A stretch of 64,000 nucleotides of DNA from Deinococcus fonticola (GTDB lineage: Bacteria > Deinococcota > Deinococci > Deinococcales > Deinococcaceae). The notes under the pieces are model-generated. The model was not told where the DNA came from. It made no database searches and was given only the letters and a program-made list of their open reading frames with translations. Positions 48,083 through 58,073 of this stretch are shown piece after piece. The stretch is taken from positions 1 through 64,000 of the forward strand of contig NZ_SMMH01000014.1 of assembly GCF_004634215.1 (NCBI RefSeq), read 5' to 3'. Position 1 is the stretch's first letter. Each line of letters starts with the position of its first letter. Both the position numbers and the translations under genes were made by a program.

Positions 48083-49287
48083 TCTTGCTGGGCCTGGCGC
48101 ATCACGTCTTCAACGATGTCTGCCATGCGGCCTACGTCTTCCGGGGTGAGGGTAGGGTGAACGAGAAACATCAGGGACGTTTCGCCGAGTTCCTGGGCCA
48201 CCGGCAACCGCTCCTGAGGCCCGTACCCTGCGTCCGTAAACGCCTTTTCTAGATAGATTTCAGAGCACGAGCCACTGAAGCAGGGCACCCCCCGGGACGT
48301 AATCTCGTTCATGATGCGGTCACGGTTCCAACCTTCGCGCAGTTGCTCGGGCTTCACGAACACGTAGTACTTGTAGTAGGCGTGGTCAATCTCTGACGGC
48401 GGCAGGGTCAACCGGAAAGCCGCCACTGCCCCGAAACGCTCGTTGAGCACAGCGGCGTTGGCCCTGCGCCGCGCTGCCCATTCCGGGAGTTTCCGCAGTT
48501 GAATGCGCCCAATCGCCCCCTGCACCTCGAGCATGCGCCAGTTCGTGCCGAATGACTCGTGCAGCCACCGGAACCCCGGCGGGTGCTCCTTGTTGTACAC
48601 CGCGTCGTAACTCTTGCCGTGATCCTTGAAGGCCCAGGCTTTCTTCCACACTGCCGTGTCGTTCAGCGCCAGCAGTCCGCCCTCGCCACCCGTGGTCATG
48701 ATCTTGTCCTGGCAAAACGAGAAGGCTCCAGCGTGCCCGATACTGCCCACCGGTCTCCCCTTGTAAAAAGCCCCGTGTGCCTGGGCACAGTCTTCAATGA
48801 CAATCAGGTTGTGCTCGCGGGCCAGTGCCATGATGGGATCCATGTCACACGGCCAGCCCGCCAGATGAACCGGAATGATGGCCCTCGTTCTGGAAGTGAT
48901 CAGCGGGCGAATAGTCTCCGCCGTGATGTTCTGAGACACCGGGTCGACATCAGCAATGACCGGAACACACCCACGCATCACCGCCGCACTGGCCGACGCG
49001 ATAAACGTGCGCGTCGTCGTGATGACCTCGTCGCCTTCACCGATCCCGAAGGCATACAGGGCCAACTCCAGTGCCAGTGTGCCGTTATGGAGGGCAATGG
49101 TGTGGTTAACGCCCAGATAGTCTGCATACTCCCGTTCAAACTCACGGCACACGTTGCCTGTCCAGTAATTCACCTTGCCGGACTGGAGGACATCGTTCAC
49201 AGCTTGAATCTCATCCGGCTCGAAGACGGGCCAGCCGGGCAAGGAGCGCTGCTGCGCTGCCAAAGGTTCAATCACCTTCATACCCAC
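48079..49287 (-). CDS. pglE: PLP aminotransferase, DegT/DnrJ family (PglE-like)
   Basis: A 402-residue sugar aminotransferase. EDCAQAHGAFYKGRPVG and FSFCQDKIMTTGGEGG carry the PLP lysine region. The N-terminal WPVFEPDEIQAVNDVLQSGKVNYWTG is typical of the family. With pglF and pglD it fits conversion of UDP-4-keto-6-deoxy-GlcNAc to the 4-amino sugar. It lies 71 bases after the acetyltransferase, the largest gap in the operon. Confidence 0.88.
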   Translation of the reverse strand: MGMKVIEPLAAQQRSLPGWPVFEPDEIQAVNDVLQSGKVNYWTGNVCREFEREYADYLGVNHTIALHNGTLALELALYAFGIGEGDEVITTTRTFIASASAAVMRGCVPVIADVDPVSQNITAETIRPLITSRTRAIIPVHLAGWPCDMDPIMALAREHNLIVIEDCAQAHGAFYKGRPVGSIGHAGAFSFCQDKIMTTGGEGGLLALNDTAVWKKAWAFKDHGKSYDAVYNKEHPPGFRWLHESFGTNWRMLEVQGAIGRIQLRKLPEWAARRRANAAVLNERFGAVAAFRLTLPPSEIDHAYYKYYVFVKPEQLREGWNRDRIMNEITSRGVPCFSGSCSEIYLEKAFTDAGYGPQERLPVAQELGETSLMFLVHPTLTPEDVGRMADIVEDVMRQAQQE

Positions 49288-49358
49288 TCATCATAAAGAC
49301 ATTGTGGCACCGTGAAGGCGTTCGACGCACTCTATGAAGAAGCATCAGGTTCATATCG

Positions 49359-49988
49359 TTAGGACAGGTGCCAGCCTGGAGAGCGTTCCTTGATGACGCG
49401 CGCGGGCACGCCGACCGCTGTGGTATTGGCTGGAAGGTCGCCCTGTACTACCCCCCCAGCCCCTACGATTGACCACGCTCCCGTATGGCTACCGGGCAGG
49501 TGTACCGATCCAGCCCCCGTGAATACACCTTCATCCAGATGAACGCCGCCCGCCAGCCGTGTGCCTGGTGCCACATGTACAAAATCAGCCAATCTGCAGT
49601 CGTGATCGACACTTGCGGCCGTATTGACAATGACGTGTTGTCCAAGCCGGGCTCCCGGCTGAATTATACTTCCGGCCATCACGACGCTCCCTGCCCCAAG
49701 AACAACGTCAGGAGCAATCCAGGAGTGGGGATGTACCAGGGACACCCAGGTCACATGAGCGAATTGCTGAGCGATGCGCCGACGTATAGCATTGCCACCA
49801 ATAGCGATTACCGCCTGTGTGTCTGGGATATCGGGAAGGGCAGCAATACCCCCCTGCACCAGATATCCCAGAACGTCCGTCACAGCCCCATCATCGTAAA
49901 GCTCTATATGTTCAATCCCTGCTGCAACTGCCATAGCAACCATAACTTTGGCGTGTCCCCCCGCTCCTATGATGCTGAGTCGGCGCAC
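49359..49988 (-). CDS. pglD: Sugar O/N-acetyltransferase, NeuD/PglD type
   Basis: A 209-residue two-domain protein: Rossmann-like N-domain (RRLSIIGAGGHAKVMVAMA) and left-handed beta-helix C-domain with hexapeptide repeats (DVVLGAGSVVMAGSIIQPGA, VGAGGVV). A catalytic His is in SVDHDC. In PglD it acetylates UDP-4-amino-sugar to UDP-diNAc-bacillosamine. It follows the fusion gene by three bases. Confidence 0.87.
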   Translation of the reverse strand: MRRLSIIGAGGHAKVMVAMAVAAGIEHIELYDDGAVTDVLGYLVQGGIAALPDIPDTQAVIAIGGNAIRRRIAQQFAHVTWVSLVHPHSWIAPDVVLGAGSVVMAGSIIQPGARLGQHVIVNTAASVDHDCRLADFVHVAPGTRLAGGVHLDEGVFTGAGSVHLPGSHTGAWSIVGAGGVVQGDLPANTTAVGVPARVIKERSPGWHLS

Positions 49989-49991
49989 GCG

Positions 49992-51785
49992 TTAAATCCC
50001 CTTCTTCTGGCGGGCCCTTCCAGATGCTCCGGTAAATCTCGGCATGGTCGCCTCACCCTGCGCACTGATCCCTTCGCGTTTGAAGACTTTCTGCACGGTC
50101 AGGAGCAGAATCTTCCAGTCCAGGGCCAGCGTACGGTTCTCGACATACCACACGTCGAGATTGAATTTTTCCTCCCAGGACAGCGCATTGCGTCCGTTTA
50201 CCTGCGCCCAGCCGGTGATCCCGGGCCTAACCTCGTGGCGCCGTGCCTGCCGGGAAGAATAGAGGGGAAGGTACTCCATCAGCAGTGGGCGCGGCCCCAC
50301 CAGACTCATATCGCCCCATAAAACATTCAGGAGTTCCGGCAGCTCATCGAGACTGGTAGCCCGTAAGAACTTTCCAAAGCTGGTCAGACGGAGATGGTCG
50401 GGAAGTAACTCACCGTCGGGGCTGCGCTGGTCAGTCATGGTACGGAATTTCAGCATCAGGAAAGGTTGGCCATGAAGGCCAGGCCGCACCTGCTTGAAGA
50501 GAACCGGCGAGCCGAGATTAAAACGTACCAGTAAGGCAAGCAACCCCAGGGGAAGAGCCAGTATCAACAGAGCACCCGTCGAAACACCAAGGTCGAATAG
50601 GCGCTTTTCAAAGATCCTCATCGGTGTGACTGCCGACCCGGTCTTAGGGTTTCCAAGATGTTCGGGGCCGAGCAGCCCCAGCGCAGTCAGCATCTGCTGA
50701 TTGACCAACTCTACACTGTACAGGTTCCGTACCAGTTCCAGGCTGGCCTGTCCCATAGTTTGACGCTGTTCGGGAAACCGAATGAAGGTCTGGATAGCAC
50801 TGACCAATTCCGGGACGTTTTGTACTGGAACTTTAAGCCCATTGACGCCCTCCTGAACCGTACCCCGGCAACCTGGAGCATCTGTGGTGATAATGGCACG
50901 GCCCGTGGCCATGGCCTCCAGCACCGTGCGGGGCGTACCTTCCCGGTATGAAGGCAGCACATAGACACTGCACGCAGCCAGCGCAGGGCGAACATCCTTC
51001 AATTCCCCCAGATACTCCACAATCCCTTGCCTTACCCAGTCGTTTAACTCCTCCTGATGAATGGCGGCTGGATTAGAGTCGAGCGGGCCAGCCAGCTGAA
51101 AACGGACTTGCGGATAATGCGTTCGGATCTGCCGGGCAGCCTCAACGTACTCACCAATGCCTTTTTCCCTCAACAGCCTGGCAATCAGTAGAAAAACAGG
51201 CTGCGGAGGTACGGAAGTCGGCTTATAATGCCTCAAATCCACGCCACTCCCGTTGACGACGACCGTTTTCTCAACGTCTACCAGGCCACGCCGCACAAAC
51301 AAGTCCCGGTCATCTTCATTCTGAAAGATCGCCCGCTGTGCGCCGTTCAGGGCGGCTTGATAGAGAATTCCCACCCCCCGGGAAAGCAAACGGCGTTTCA
51401 GACTAGTTCCCTGGAAGGTGTATCCCAGGCCAGTAATCAGGGCGTAGCGTTCGGGGACTCCTGCCAGGCGAGCCGCCAGCAGGCCGTAAACGACAGGTTT
51501 GATGGTGTAGGACAGCAAAATATCAGGCTGTAGATTCCGCAGCACTTTCACCAGCTGCCATATGTCGCCCATATCCTTTCGTAGGCTAAGGCCCGTACGC
51601 TCTAGGGTAATAGGCTGATAATGCGCCCCCCACTCGCTAAGTTGAGCCTGCACTTCCGGCGCTTCTCCCGGAGCCACCGCAATGACCTGGTGTCCCTGCG
51701 CCAGGAGGGCGCGAATCAGTGGCCCCCTGAAGTTCACAAGGGAGGGTGCGTAGCCCGCCATGACCACGATTCGTTTCGGAATCAT
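49992..51785 (-). CDS. Fusion of GT4 glycosyltransferase and phosphoglycosyl transferase (PglA-PglC-like)
   Basis: A 597-residue two-enzyme protein. Residues about 1-370 are a GT-B fold GT4 glycosyltransferase ([37 protein letters not shown]). Residues about 385-590 are a bacterial sugar transferase: a hydrophobic re-entrant helix ([20 protein letters not shown]), [27 protein letters not shown] and [11 protein letters not shown]. The latter starts the chain by moving sugar-1-phosphate to undecaprenyl phosphate; the former probably adds the second sugar. One continuous frame, no sign of an assembly join. Confidence 0.92.
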   Translation of the reverse strand: MIPKRIVVMAGYAPSLVNFRGPLIRALLAQGHQVIAVAPGEAPEVQAQLSEWGAHYQPITLERTGLSLRKDMGDIWQLVKVLRNLQPDILLSYTIKPVVYGLLAARLAGVPERYALITGLGYTFQGTSLKRRLLSRGVGILYQAALNGAQRAIFQNEDDRDLFVRRGLVDVEKTVVVNGSGVDLRHYKPTSVPPQPVFLLIARLLREKGIGEYVEAARQIRTHYPQVRFQLAGPLDSNPAAIHQEELNDWVRQGIVEYLGELKDVRPALAACSVYVLPSYREGTPRTVLEAMATGRAIITTDAPGCRGTVQEGVNGLKVPVQNVPELVSAIQTFIRFPEQRQTMGQASLELVRNLYSVELVNQQMLTALGLLGPEHLGNPKTGSAVTPMRIFEKRLFDLGVSTGALLILALPLGLLALLVRFNLGSPVLFKQVRPGLHGQPFLMLKFRTMTDQRSPDGELLPDHLRLTSFGKFLRATSLDELPELLNVLWGDMSLVGPRPLLMEYLPLYSSRQARRHEVRPGITGWAQVNGRNALSWEEKFNLDVWYVENRTLALDWKILLLTVQKVFKREGISAQGEATMPRFTGASGRARQKKGI

Positions 51786-52795
51786 CAGAGGTGATAGTAC
51801 TCGCGGTACCAGGCCACAAAACGCTCCAGACCGCTTTCGATGCTGGTCGCGGGTTTGAAGCCCACGTCGCGGATCAGGTCGTCCACGTTGGCATAGGTAG
51901 CCGGCACGTCACCGTCCTGAATGGGCAACATGTTCTTGATTGCCTTGCGTCCCAGTTTCTCTTCTAGCACTTGAATCAGGTGGAGCAGTTGCACCGGATT
52001 ATTGTTGCCGATGTTGTACAGGCGGTAAGGCGCGCTGCTTGTGCCCGGGTCAGGGTGCGCCCCCGACCAACTGGGGTTACTGGTCGCCACATGGTCGGTC
52101 ACGCGCACCACACCTTCCACGATGTCATCCACGTAAGTAAAGTCGCGCTGCATCTGGCCGTAGTTGAACACGTCGATGGGCCGACCTTCCAGAATGGCCC
52201 GGGTGAACAGAAACATCGCCATGTCCGGGCGACCCCACGGACCATATACCGTGAAGAAGCGCAGACCGGTGGTGGGCAGGCCATACAGATGGCTGTAGGT
52301 GTGGGCCATCAGTTCGTTGGCTTTCTTGGTGGCGGCGTACAGGCTCAGCGGGTGATCAACATTGTCATGCACGCTGAACGGCATGCTGGTGTTCAGGCCG
52401 TACACACTGCTGCTGCTGGCATAAACCAGGTGCTGCACGTTGAAATGCCGGCATCCCTCCAGAATGTTCATGAAGCCCACCACGTTCGAGTCGATATAAG
52501 CATGCGGATTTTGCAGGCTATAGCGTACGCCGGCCTGCGCGGCCAGGTTGACCACTTTCTCCGGGCGATGCTGTTGAAAGAGGAGTTCCACCGCGTCCCT
52601 GTCTTCCAGGTTCCCTTCCACCAGCGTGAAGTTCGGTTGGCCCAGGAGGCGTGCAGCCCGGTCGCGTTTCAGGCTGGGGTCGTAGTAGCTGTTGAAGTTA
52701 TCAAACCCAACCACTTCATCTCCACGCGCCAGCAGGCGCTGAGACAGGGTAGAACCAATAAAGCCGGCGGCACCAGTCACCAGAATTTTCATCAC
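51785..52795 (-). CDS. NAD-dependent UDP-uronate 4-epimerase (CapI/LpsL type)
   Basis: A 336-residue extended [29 protein letters not shown], the Ser-Tyr-Lys site (YASSSSVYG and YAATK) and [16 protein letters not shown]. This matches UDP-glucuronate 4-epimerases. With the UDP-HexNAc dehydrogenase upstream it could instead epimerise UDP-GlcNAcA to UDP-GalNAcA. It shares one base with the fusion gene start. Confidence 0.88.
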   Translation of the reverse strand: MMKILVTGAAGFIGSTLSQRLLARGDEVVGFDNFNSYYDPSLKRDRAARLLGQPNFTLVEGNLEDRDAVELLFQQHRPEKVVNLAAQAGVRYSLQNPHAYIDSNVVGFMNILEGCRHFNVQHLVYASSSSVYGLNTSMPFSVHDNVDHPLSLYAATKKANELMAHTYSHLYGLPTTGLRFFTVYGPWGRPDMAMFLFTRAILEGRPIDVFNYGQMQRDFTYVDDIVEGVVRVTDHVATSNPSWSGAHPDPGTSSAPYRLYNIGNNNPVQLLHLIQVLEEKLGRKAIKNMLPIQDGDVPATYANVDDLIRDVGFKPATSIESGLERFVAWYREYYHL

Positions 52796-54069
52796 AGGCT
52801 CCAGTAACGACCCGGCAGGTCGGATTCCGAGAGGGCGGACTTCACGTCCACGAGTACGCCCTGCGGGCTCAGCATCCCTGTCAACTCCTGGCGGGGCAGC
52901 TCAAGGTAAATGCGGTGAGAAACAGCCAGCATCAGGCCATCAAGCTGACGAAACTCCGGCAAGTCCGTCAGTGTCAGCCCGTACTCGTGCTGGGCCTCGG
53001 CGCTGTCTGCATAAGGGTCGTGAATTAGCGGCTCAATGCCAAATTGACGCAGTTCCGCCACGATGTCCGGCACCCGACTGTTGCGCAGATCCGGAACATT
53101 TTCCTTGAAGGTCAGGCCCAGCACGCCCACCCGCGCCCCTTTGACTGGAATATTCGCCGCGATCAGTAGTTTCACGAGTTTCTGGGCCACAAAAGCGCCC
53201 ATTCCATCATTGACACGGCGGCCGGCAAGGATGACCTGCGGGTAGTACCCCACTTCCTGCGCCTTCTGGGTCAGGTAGTAGGGGTCGACGCCGATGCAGT
53301 GCCCCCCCACCAGACCCGGCCGGAACCCCAGGAAATTCCACTTCGTGCCCGCGGCTTCCAGTACGTCCAGCGTCCGGATGCCCAGACGATCGAAGATAAG
53401 GGCCAGTTCGTTCATCAGTGCAATATTCAGATCACGCTGGGTATTTTCGATGACCTTGGCCGCCTCCGCCACCTTGATGGTCGGGGCCCTGTGAATGCCC
53501 GCCTTGATGACCGCCCCGTACACGTGCGCCACGCGCTCCAGGGTTTCGGCGTCCTGCCCGGCCACCACCTTAACGATCTTCTCGACCGTATGTACCTTGT
53601 CGCCGGGGTTGATACGCTCCGGACTGTAGCCCAGCTTGAAGTCATGGTACTGCCGCAATCCCGAGACCCGTTCCAGCACAGGGCCGCAGATCTCCTCGGT
53701 GACACCCGGATACACCGTGGACTCGTAGACCACCACGTCGCCAGGCTTCAGGTAACGGCCCACCGTTTCACTGGCTCGGATCATGGGGGTCAGGTCGGGA
53801 GAATTATGCTCGTCTACCGGGGTGGGCACCGTCACGATGAACATAGTGCATCCCGCCAGGTCATCCGGCTGAGCCGAGTAGCGCAGGGAAGACTCGCGCA
53901 GCCGAGTGGCCTCGACTTCCTCGGTACGGTCGTGACCCGCCTGCAATTCCTGTATCCGTCCCTGATGAATATCGAACCCCAGGACTTCCGAGAACTGCTC
54001 TGCCAGGGCAATGGCCAACGGTAATCCCACGTAACCTAATCCAATCACTGCAATACGTTCATTATTCAC
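52792..54069 (-). CDS. UDP-HexNAc 6-dehydrogenase (WbpO/TviB-like)
   Basis: A 425-residue nucleotide-sugar dehydrogenase with an N-terminal Rossmann fold ([18 protein letters not shown]), the catalytic cysteine in [12 protein letters not shown], and the C-terminal [15 protein letters not shown]. The spacing is that of the UDP-N-acetylhexosamine class making uronic acids. It overlaps the epimerase by ATGA and the amidotransferase by eight bases. Confidence 0.92.
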   Translation of the reverse strand: MNNERIAVIGLGYVGLPLAIALAEQFSEVLGFDIHQGRIQELQAGHDRTEEVEATRLRESSLRYSAQPDDLAGCTMFIVTVPTPVDEHNSPDLTPMIRASETVGRYLKPGDVVVYESTVYPGVTEEICGPVLERVSGLRQYHDFKLGYSPERINPGDKVHTVEKIVKVVAGQDAETLERVAHVYGAVIKAGIHRAPTIKVAEAAKVIENTQRDLNIALMNELALIFDRLGIRTLDVLEAAGTKWNFLGFRPGLVGGHCIGVDPYYLTQKAQEVGYYPQVILAGRRVNDGMGAFVAQKLVKLLIAANIPVKGARVGVLGLTFKENVPDLRNSRVPDIVAELRQFGIEPLIHDPYADSAEAQHEYGLTLTDLPEFRQLDGLMLAVSHRIYLELPRQELTGMLSPQGVLVDVKSALSESDLPGRYWSL

Positions 54070-55936
54070 GGGTTTTTTCCTCTTGAAGCCATAATTCCAG
54101 AACTAGTAGTGCGTAGATGATATAGCCCCAGTTACGTTCCGTTAAAGTTTCATGCCGCAACAGGCTGTCCACAAAAGCGGAGTCTAGATAGTCTTTGACC
54201 AGTGCCTGTGGATGGCCCAGTGTATCCATGAGAAGCGGCCTCAGCTCACCGTTCAGCCAGTCTAACAGCGGGATTTCGAAGCCCCGCTTAGCCCCCTGAA
54301 TCACTTCGTCGGGCAGCTGCTCCCGGTAAGCGTCTCGCAAAATGGCCTTGGGCATTCCGCCACGCACCCGGAAAGAGTCTGGCAGCCGCCAGGCGAACTC
54401 AGCCAACCGGTGATCGAGCAAGGGCGAGCGGGCCTCCAGCGAATGGGCCATGGTCGCCATATCCATCTTGACCAGCAGGCCGCTGAGTAAAACCATTCTG
54501 GTATCGAGATTCAGTTGTTGATCCAGGGCCCGCAATCCGGGCTGTTGCAAAGCCGCCAGGCGATCCTCGGTGGACAACACTGGGCCGCCTTGCCAGACCG
54601 CTTGTTTGTCCTGTTCACGCAGCATGTCGCCGGTCCAGGCCAGGTAACGGTCGACCGACGACAGGGCCAACCCCCGCGTGAACCGGGCGGCCAGACCCAA
54701 CGGTGACCGGCGCTGCTGGGCGAAAGGTCCTAAAACCCGCGCGGCGGCCTGCGCGGCCGCGGGCGGCAGCCAGTCGAAGCGGGCGCTTTGCACGGCAGCC
54801 ACATACCGCCGGTAACCGGCGAAGACCTCGTCTCCGCCGTCACCATTGAGCACCACTTTCACCCGTTCACGGGCCAACCGGGAAATCTCCAGGCTAGGAA
54901 TGGCGCTGGAATCCGAATAGGGCTGATCGTACTGCCGCACCAGCCGCTGCAAGCCTGCCAGGGGGCTGGGTTGAATGTACAATACCTCGTTGTGTATGCC
55001 CAGCGCCGCCGCCGTTCGCCGCGCCACGGGCGACTCGTCGAAGCCCTTTCCGGTATTGACGGTAAACGTCTGCAGCGACTCACCCACCTCGCGCGCCGCC
55101 TCAAGCGCCACCACGCTGCTGTCGACCCCACCCGATAGAAACACGCCCAGCGGCACGTCCGAACGCAGCCGCAAGCGCGTCGCCTCGCCCACCAGCGAGC
55201 GAACCTGCTCCATCGCCTCGGGGTAAGTCAAATCGAGCTTGGGCAAGAAGGTGGGTTCCCAGTAGCGCTGCGTTTGTATACCCCCGGGCCCGAACATCAT
55301 CCAGTGCCCTGGCTCCAGGGCGTAGACACCCAGAAACACGGTACTGGGCTGAGGCACCACGCCCAGCGAAAGGTAATCGTAGATGGCCTGTTCATTCAGT
55401 TTCCAGCGTTCGCCGGCGGCCTGGGCTAGCGGGCGCAGCGCCTTCAGTTCAGACCCAAAAATTAGGCCGCCGGATGCAGGACGCATGTAATACAGCGGCT
55501 TCTTGCCAAAGCGGTCTCTTGCCAGAAAGACCCGCTCATTTTTGAGGTCATGAATGCAGAAGGCGAACATTCCCCGCAATTCGGACAGCATCTGGGGGCC
55601 ACGTTCTTCAAAGAGATGCACCAGAACTTCGGTATCCGAGGCCGTTTGAAAGACATGGCCACGCGCTTTTAGGCCTGCTCTCAGTTCACGGTAATTATAG
55701 ATTTCACCGTTGAAGACCACGGCCAGGGTACGGTCTTCGTTGTAAATGGGTTGCTGGCCGCATTCCACGTCGATAATGGCCAGCCGGCGCATGCCCAGAT
55801 GACACCACTGCTCCTGATGAATGCCCTGGCCATCCGGCCCCCGATGCTTGATGGCCTGCAAGGCGCGGTGCAAAGCCGCCTGGCCCTGTTCCGGCTCCAG
55901 AGCAGGCACGGCAAAACCCCCCGCAATGCCGCACAT
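54062..55936 (-). CDS. asnB: Asparagine synthetase-like amidotransferase
   Basis: A 624-residue glutamine amidotransferase: Cys2 in MCGIAGG is the nucleophile, followed by the Ntn domain (RLAIIDVECGQQPIYNEDRTL) and the synthetase domain with the ATP loop SGGVDSSVVALEA. In polysaccharide clusters such proteins (WbpS-like) amidate uronic acids. Placed beside the UDP-HexNAc dehydrogenase and epimerase, that role is likelier than free asparagine synthesis. Confidence 0.9.
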   Translation of the reverse strand: MCGIAGGFAVPALEPEQGQAALHRALQAIKHRGPDGQGIHQEQWCHLGMRRLAIIDVECGQQPIYNEDRTLAVVFNGEIYNYRELRAGLKARGHVFQTASDTEVLVHLFEERGPQMLSELRGMFAFCIHDLKNERVFLARDRFGKKPLYYMRPASGGLIFGSELKALRPLAQAAGERWKLNEQAIYDYLSLGVVPQPSTVFLGVYALEPGHWMMFGPGGIQTQRYWEPTFLPKLDLTYPEAMEQVRSLVGEATRLRLRSDVPLGVFLSGGVDSSVVALEAAREVGESLQTFTVNTGKGFDESPVARRTAAALGIHNEVLYIQPSPLAGLQRLVRQYDQPYSDSSAIPSLEISRLARERVKVVLNGDGGDEVFAGYRRYVAAVQSARFDWLPPAAAQAAARVLGPFAQQRRSPLGLAARFTRGLALSSVDRYLAWTGDMLREQDKQAVWQGGPVLSTEDRLAALQQPGLRALDQQLNLDTRMVLLSGLLVKMDMATMAHSLEARSPLLDHRLAEFAWRLPDSFRVRGGMPKAILRDAYREQLPDEVIQGAKRGFEIPLLDWLNGELRPLLMDTLGHPQALVKDYLDSAFVDSLLRHETLTERNWGYIIYALLVLELWLQEEKTRE

Positions 55937-55938
55937 GG

Positions 55939-56994
55939 TTAGCCTCTTCCTTGCCGTACCGCCTGAAAGACCGCGGCCAGGGTCGCCACCTGCGAATGCA
56001 GGCTGAAGCGCTCCTCGACCCTTTGCCTACCCCTCAGGCCTAGACCCCGGCCCAGATCGGGGAGGTCGAGCACCTGGCGCAGACGCTCTTCGAGTTCCGA
56101 GGCGTCACGCCCCAGAAAGCCGTTCAGGCCGTCTTCAATCACTTCGCGGTTGGCGCCGATGTCCGAACCCAGGCCCGGAATCCCCACCGCACCATATTCA
56201 ATTAACTTGAACGCACATTTACCGCGCACATAGGCATCATCGAGGAGGGGCATTACCCCCACATTAAACCGCTGCAACTCCTCGACTTCACTCGAAAGTG
56301 ACCAGCGCACAAAGGTGGCGCCAGCGGCTTCCACCTCGGCCTGAACATCTGGACTGGCAATCACGCGAAATTCTGCCCCGAACTGCTGGCAGACCTGGAG
56401 CAGGCCCGGCAAAAAGGGCAGCAGATACCGCCTGAAGGTCGAAGCCGTACCAATCCAGCCCACCACAGGCCGTTCACCAGGCTGTGGGGGAGGCCGCACG
56501 GCGTAATGTGCCGTGTCCACCACGGTGGGAATGACATACACAGGGACGCCCGGGGCCACCTTCCGCACGTAGTCTGCCAGATAGGCGTTGCCGACGGTGA
56601 CCGCCGCGCTGGCCCGTAGAAGGTGGTCAATGGGATACCCGGTAAATACGGCGTCATCCATGTCAAAGACAATAGGCACGCCCGAGCGAATAAAGCCGGC
56701 ATCGAAAAATCGCTGAGCAAAAGGGGCCGTTTGCCTGGAAATGAAAATAGCATCGTATTTGGTCTTGACAGAACGGGCTTGCAGGAGGCGGTCAAGACTT
56801 GCCACGGCCACCCGCGCCAGGACAAGAGGATGATTAGGACGCCCCAGAGTACGCAGCTGAAACGCTTGCGAGGTCAAAAAGGAACGAACATCAAGATGAA
56901 TCCCGCGCTGACGCAACGGTTCAACAAATTGAAAGATGCGGTAGCGGGAGCTGGGGCCAGCAAGTGGATAGGGGGAAAGAGCAAGAATTTTCAT
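55939..56994 (-). CDS. Glycosyltransferase (GT-B fold)
   Basis: A 351-residue protein starting MKILALSPYPLAGPSSRYR and with FDMDDAVF, VVGWIGTASTFR and GKCAFKLIEYGAVGIPGLGSDIG, the features of GT4-like transferases. Sugar specificity unknown. It is the last GC-rich gene before the AT-rich block upstream in transcription; its start overlaps the stop of the AT-rich transferase gene (ATGA). Confidence 0.85.
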   Translation of the reverse strand: MKILALSPYPLAGPSSRYRIFQFVEPLRQRGIHLDVRSFLTSQAFQLRTLGRPNHPLVLARVAVASLDRLLQARSVKTKYDAIFISRQTAPFAQRFFDAGFIRSGVPIVFDMDDAVFTGYPIDHLLRASAAVTVGNAYLADYVRKVAPGVPVYVIPTVVDTAHYAVRPPPQPGERPVVGWIGTASTFRRYLLPFLPGLLQVCQQFGAEFRVIASPDVQAEVEAAGATFVRWSLSSEVEELQRFNVGVMPLLDDAYVRGKCAFKLIEYGAVGIPGLGSDIGANREVIEDGLNGFLGRDASELEERLRQVLDLPDLGRGLGLRGRQRVEERFSLHSQVATLAAVFQAVRQGRG

Positions 56995-58073
56995 TCTATT
57001 CTTTCCGATACCAATGCAGCATACATTTTTGAGTATTGCTCAAGTGCTAAGCCCGAACCGAAACGTTCTTTAACCCTAAATAAATTATTCTCTATTATTT
57101 TTTTTAGTTCTTCCTCGTCTATTTGTAGTATATCTTCAATCGCACCAACCAGAGAAAGCACATCTGGAGCAAATCTAAACACTATGAACCCGTCTAGCAC
57201 TTCATCTAATTGCTGAATATTCGAAGCTAAAAGAATACAGCCGCTAGCAATAGCCTCAACGGCAGAAAAGCCAAAGCTTTCAGTAAGCGAGGGTAGGATG
57301 AAGAACCTTGACTTACTCATTAGCTCCGTCGCTTCATGAGTAACATGATTTACCGCAATATTAGGATTACCTTTCGACGCATAACATAACTCTTCATATA
57401 GTTCTCCGTAACCATATAGATGAAATTTTACATCCGAGTATCGACGGAGAATTAAATTCGCGGCTTCGATGACGATAGATGGATTCTTTTCGTTTGCGTA
57501 CCTACCAATATATAAAAAATCAATTTCTTTATTAGAGATTTCACAATAATCATTAACATTAAGTGATTCTTCATTGAGCCAATTAGCAATTGGAACAGAT
57601 TGAATCCTATAGTCCCTCAAGAGATGATGTGCCAAAGTTTTACTCACTGCAATACGCAATCCGACCCGCAATGCTAATGCTAATTCAAGCTTATTTTTAA
57701 TTTTTTCCATTTTTCTATCTGAAATACCAATATATTGATGGAAAGTATATACGAATCTTCTCGGATACATTAATATCAGAGGGGCGAAAGAAATTATAGT
57801 CAATCTGCCATTTAAATGTACAATTGAATTACTAAATTCGTGTCTATTAATTATAAGCCTCACCCAGTTAAACAAAAAATTTATTCCACGAAAATCCATA
57901 GGAATTTGACCTTGGGGTATTTCAAATTTTGAACTAGGTTTCAAAATCATCACTTCAGAAAATATAGGCTTCATCAGAAGAGCAAGGTTATTAGCATAAG
58001 TCCAAACGCCAGAAGGTAGATCAGTTGATACAATAATTATCAGTTTTCTATTAATTTTTTCCATTATTTCCAT
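56991..58073 (-). CDS. Glycosyltransferase family 4
   Basis: A 360-residue GT-B transferase: IIVSTDLPSGVWTYANNLALL at the N-terminus, IGRYANEKNPSIVIEA (GT4 donor-binding start) and LPSLTESFGFSAVEAIASG with the E-x7-E motif. The sequence is markedly AT-rich, with codons unlike the flanking genes. It overlaps the polymerase gene by 23 bases. Confidence 0.9.
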   Translation of the reverse strand: MEIMEKINRKLIIIVSTDLPSGVWTYANNLALLMKPIFSEVMILKPSSKFEIPQGQIPMDFRGINFLFNWVRLIINRHEFSNSIVHLNGRLTIISFAPLILMYPRRFVYTFHQYIGISDRKMEKIKNKLELALALRVGLRIAVSKTLAHHLLRDYRIQSVPIANWLNEESLNVNDYCEISNKEIDFLYIGRYANEKNPSIVIEAANLILRRYSDVKFHLYGYGELYEELCYASKGNPNIAVNHVTHEATELMSKSRFFILPSLTESFGFSAVEAIASGCILLASNIQQLDEVLDGFIVFRFAPDVLSLVGAIEDILQIDEEELKKIIENNLFRVKERFGSGLALEQYSKMYAALVSERIE

